Assembly (NCBI GenBank): GCA_014804495.1
Contig: JAAUZS010000104.1
Coordinates: forward strand, 1-5,999
DNA: 5,999 nucleotides
DNA from: Lachnospiraceae bacterium
Lineage (GTDB): Bacteria; Bacillota; Clostridia; Lachnospirales; Lachnospiraceae
Direction of reading: 5' to 3'
The notes under the pieces are model-generated. The model was not told the DNA's origin. It saw nothing but the letters and a program-made list of their open reading frames with translations, and ran no database searches. Shown one piece after another: positions 5,869 through 5,999 of this stretch (position 1 is its first letter; each line of letters begins with the position of its first letter). The position numbers and the translations under genes are program-made.

Positions 5869-5939
5869 TACGTTATGAAAGATACTAATTTATTGATTTG
5901 TATAATTACAAAACTCTATTTCAATAACCAGAACTTGAA
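5869..5939. other. AT-rich spacer, nothing firm
   Basis: This stretch lies between the palindromic element and the terminator. It contains a TATAAT at 5901-5906 but no -35 box at a usable distance, and no gene. Confidence 0.5.
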
Positions 5940-5999
5940 CAAAATAAACAAAAACGGGGCGTCTCTGCTTCGCAATGAGCCCCGTTTTTGTTTATTTTG
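5940..5999. terminator. Bidirectional intrinsic terminator with a perfect 21-bp stem
   Basis: Bases 5940-5960 (A-rich, ending ACGGGGC) are the exact reverse complement of 5979-5999 (GCCCCG followed by a T-rich tract). They enclose an 18-nt loop that itself contains a small TGC/GCA hairpin. The GC core is followed by T-runs on the plus strand and, by symmetry, on the minus strand, so it can stop transcription from either side. It is the likely end of the aminotransferase transcript, 226 nt past the stop, and may serve a convergent gene beyond the window. The stem reaches the window edge, so its true length may be greater. Confidence 0.9.

Noticed and set aside
5901..5999. Small RNA starting near 5913 and ending at the terminator
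   Set aside because: The TATAAT at 5901-5906 has no -35 box at 16-18 bp and no extended -10 TG, so there is too little support for a promoter.

Overview
This window looks like chromosomal DNA from a low-GC Gram-positive anaerobe, most likely a Clostridia/Lachnospiraceae-type gut bacterium. That is an inference from AT-rich codon use, AGGAGG-type ribosome binding sites, a VanW/G5 surface protein and an alaR-alaT (yugG-yugH)-like gene pair. No database search was possible, so the genus is not assigned.

Left part (1-1394). The window opens inside a DEDDh 3'-5' exonuclease gene whose start lies upstream. It converges on, and overlaps by 35 bp, a minus-strand gene for a membrane-anchored protein with TPR-like helices (642-1250). 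Only 36 bp separate that gene's start from a divergent short gene for a 35-residue single-span membrane peptide (1287-1394), which is easily missed because of its size. A good sigma-A-type promoter for the peptide lies inside the first codons of the minus-strand gene. The best candidate promoter for the minus-strand gene lies inside the peptide gene.

Middle (1395-4014). A secreted VanW-family protein (signal peptide, peptidoglycan-binding-like region, VanW core, G5-like domain, Ala/Gln tail) is followed 45 nt later by a PurM/HypE-fold protein. The latter lacks the C-terminal cysteine of true HypE.

Right part (4015-5714). An Lrp/AsnC-family regulator overlaps a class I PLP aminotransferase by 4 nt (ATGA), so the two are probably translationally coupled. 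The pair resembles B. subtilis AlaR/AlaT. The regulator's HTH region is strikingly acidic.

3' end (5715-5999). There is no gene here. It holds a 137-bp element with near-perfect terminal inverted repeats and a nested hairpin (5732-5868), an AT-rich spacer, and a bidirectional intrinsic terminator with an uninterrupted 21-bp stem (5940-5999).

From the short peptide gene onward everything is on the plus strand with short gaps and no strong terminator before 5940. Co-transcription of 1287-5714 is therefore possible but not shown. The clearest candidates for something undescribed are the palindromic element, the micro-peptide with its interleaved divergent promoters, and the acidic Lrp-like protein.
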